5,530 nucleotides of DNA from Azoarcus sp. (GTDB lineage: Bacteria > Pseudomonadota > Gammaproteobacteria > Burkholderiales > Rhodocyclaceae): assembly GCA_023230755.1 (NCBI GenBank), contig JALNWS010000239.1:1-5530 (forward strand). Direction: 5' to 3'. A program made the translations under genes and the position numbers. The notes under the pieces are model-generated. The model made no database searches. It saw only the letters and a program-made list of their open reading frames with translations, and was not told the DNA's origin. Of the stretch, positions 4,289 to 5,530 are shown in pieces (position 1 is the stretch's first letter; each line of letters starts with the position of its first letter).

Positions 4289-5530
4289 TCGGCCTGCGGG
4301 CGCCCTGCGCCTGCTGGTTCTTGCCTTGGGTGCAATCGGTGCGTCGAGCGCTTTTTCGCAGACGGTCACCGTGACGCCAAGCGTGCAGACTCGACTGACC
4401 TGGACTGACAACGTTGGGGCCACCAGCGACAAGGAGTCCGACTGGATCGCCGAGATCTCTCCGGGTATCACGGTTTCGCGCAAAAGCGGCCGGTTCAATG
4501 GGCTCCTGAACGTTCGGTTGCGGAATTTGGGCTATGCGAACGACAGTAGTCGTAACACGTCATACTTTGCCCTGCAGGGGAAGGGTGAGATTGAGGCCGT
4601 TGAAAATCTGTTGTTTCTTGATTTGAACACAAATATCAGTCGAACCAATCAGTCCTTGTTTTCCGGACGTAGCAGCAGTGACGAACTGAGCGTCGACAAA
4701 AATAGCGAGACGCGCACCTGGTCGATTGGACCCAGACTCGAGTTCCGTTTCAGTGATACGGCCAAAGGATCTGTAAGTTATAAGTCCAGCTGGCTGGATT
4801 CCAGCGGGACGACCGTAGGTGGCGAACGGTTGAATGAGTTCGCTGCTCAGGCCAGTGATCCGTCTGCGCTCAGACTGTTTGGCTGGGGGCTCAATTACAG
4901 CCGCGGCGAGACGAAGTATGATAATGCGTTAAATGGTGATGTGACCGAGGAAATTGGTCGCGCAACGCTTTACATCAATTTGACGCCGCAGTTTCGCCTG
5001 CGCGCTATCGGCGGGCATGAGAAGAACGATTACGCCAGCACCAATAGCGAGAGCGGCAGCATATATGGCGGCGGCTTCGACTGGAATCCGACTGATCGCA
5101 CGGCCATCTCGGCTACGACAGAAGAGCGTGTTTTCGGAACAGGCTACAATTTCAGCTTGAAACACCGCGCGCAGCGCTCGACCTGGGATCTGAGCTATGT
5201 GAAGGATATTTCTTCGTCGCTGCAAACTTTGGGTGGCGGCATCTATCAGGATCCTCAGTTCCTTGCATTTTTTAATGATGCAACGCTGGTGGCAGCCATT
5301 CCAGATGATGTGCAGCGTGAGGCTTTCGTGCGCATTCTGTTGGGATATCCTGCGACCGGCGGGACTGGCGACATCGTCTCAAACGCCCACTACGTATCGG
5401 AAACCTGGCGCGTAGCCTATTCCTTGCTTGGTGTTCGCAATTCGCTAACCGTTTCCGCCCAGCAGTCGGACCGCTCTCGCCTGAGTTCGATTACGGGCCT
5501 GTCAACCGAAGACGATTTCGCCTTGTCCAA
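4257..5530 (+). CDS. PEP-CTERM/XrtA-system outer-membrane beta-barrel protein (TIGR03016-like), 3' partial
   Basis: The frame stays open from the kinase tail to the end of the window, giving at least 424 residues. The N-terminus has a signal peptide: basic region (LKRPDRP), hydrophobic core about 16-31, and probable cleavage after A-F-S34. The mature part is rich in Asn, Ser, Thr, Gly and aromatics in alternating patterns, as in beta-barrels. LTWTDNVG (47-54) and ESDWIAEISPGI (60-71), followed by VRLRNLGYAND (86-96), match the opening of TIGR03016 proteins, and ERVFGTGYNFSLKHRAQRST (290-309) matches a later conserved strand pair. A less barrel-like, partly helical stretch lies at about 320-375. 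Three in-frame ATGs (4245, 4251, 4257) could start it; all lie inside the kinase gene, so translation is probably coupled. Its function is not established. A role as outer-membrane channel for the EPS is inferred from context. Third positions hold more A/T than in the upstream genes. Confidence 0.85.
   Translation, partial: MVQNPVLKRPDRPAGALRLLVLALGAIGASSAFSQTVTVTPSVQTRLTWTDNVGATSDKESDWIAEISPGITVSRKSGRFNGLLNVRLRNLGYANDSSRNTSYFALQGKGEIEAVENLLFLDLNTNISRTNQSLFSGRSSSDELSVDKNSETRTWSIGPRLEFRFSDTAKGSVSYKSSWLDSSGTTVGGERLNEFAAQASDPSALRLFGWGLNYSRGETKYDNALNGDVTEEIGRATLYINLTPQFRLRAIGGHEKNDYASTNSESGSIYGGGFDWNPTDRTAISATTEERVFGTGYNFSLKHRAQRSTWDLSYVKDISSSLQTLGGGIYQDPQFLAFFNDATLVAAIPDDVQREAFVRILLGYPATGGTGDIVSNAHYVSETWRVAYSLLGVRNSLTVSAQQSDRSRLSSITGLSTEDDFALS

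Noticed and set aside
3473..4498. 341-codon open frame on the minus strand, opposite the kinase and barrel start
   Set aside because: It covers the Walker motifs of the kinase in antisense and spans two real genes. The translation is His/Arg/Gly-rich with no domain.
4929..5415. Short frames on both strands inside the barrel region (4929-5225 minus, 5233-5415 plus)
   Set aside because: The TIGR03016-like frame is continuous through 5530 and explains the region. The short frames are shadows.
1..5530. CRISPR arrays, insertion sequences, tRNA or rRNA genes
   Set aside because: No spaced direct repeats, transposase motifs, terminal inverted repeats or RNA gene signatures were seen. The window is nearly filled by an EPS operon and its neighbours.

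Overview
The window looks like part of a Gram-negative, most likely betaproteobacterial (Rhodocyclales-like), chromosome. The evidence is a GC-rich codon bias, an outer-membrane-type lipoprotein, an outer-membrane beta-barrel, and a gene set typical of exopolysaccharide (EPS) loci of the XrtA (EpsH exosortase)/PEP-CTERM type. I had no database search. Family names come from recognising motifs and gene order.

Layout. Positions 1-69 hold the last 22 codons of a plus-strand gene that ends in Phe. It converges on a minus-strand gene (876 to 103) for a FeeM-like long-chain N-acyl amino acid synthase. A 9-bp inverted repeat (76-106) lies between the two gene ends. A divergent, gene-free stretch of about 150 to 330 bp (depending on the true synthase start) leads into a plus-strand operon: a short Wza-like export lipoprotein (1084-1713), a Wzz/GNVR chain-length determinant (1790-3334), a BY-type tyrosine autokinase (3347-4288) and a large outer-membrane beta-barrel of the TIGR03016 type (4257 to beyond 5530). 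The last gene has no stop codon inside the window.

How the genes work together. The inner-membrane chain-length protein and the separate cytoplasmic kinase together match a split Wzc-type co-polymerase that controls polymer length and export. The lipoprotein is the periplasmic/outer-membrane export (OPX) component, but it ends right after its SLBB domain and lacks the C-terminal helix that forms the Wza outer-membrane pore. The translationally overlapping beta-barrel gene is therefore a good candidate for the missing outer-membrane channel. The N-acyl amino acid synthase family is known to be linked to PEP-CTERM/exosortase loci, but its role there is unresolved. No exosortase, glycosyltransferase or PEP-CTERM substrate is visible in this window.

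The most interesting points are the short export protein paired with a beta-barrel, the kinase Tyr-Gly tail whose codons also supply three in-frame start codons for the barrel gene, a strong hairpin inside the operon (1737-1766), and a helical insertion within the barrel protein.
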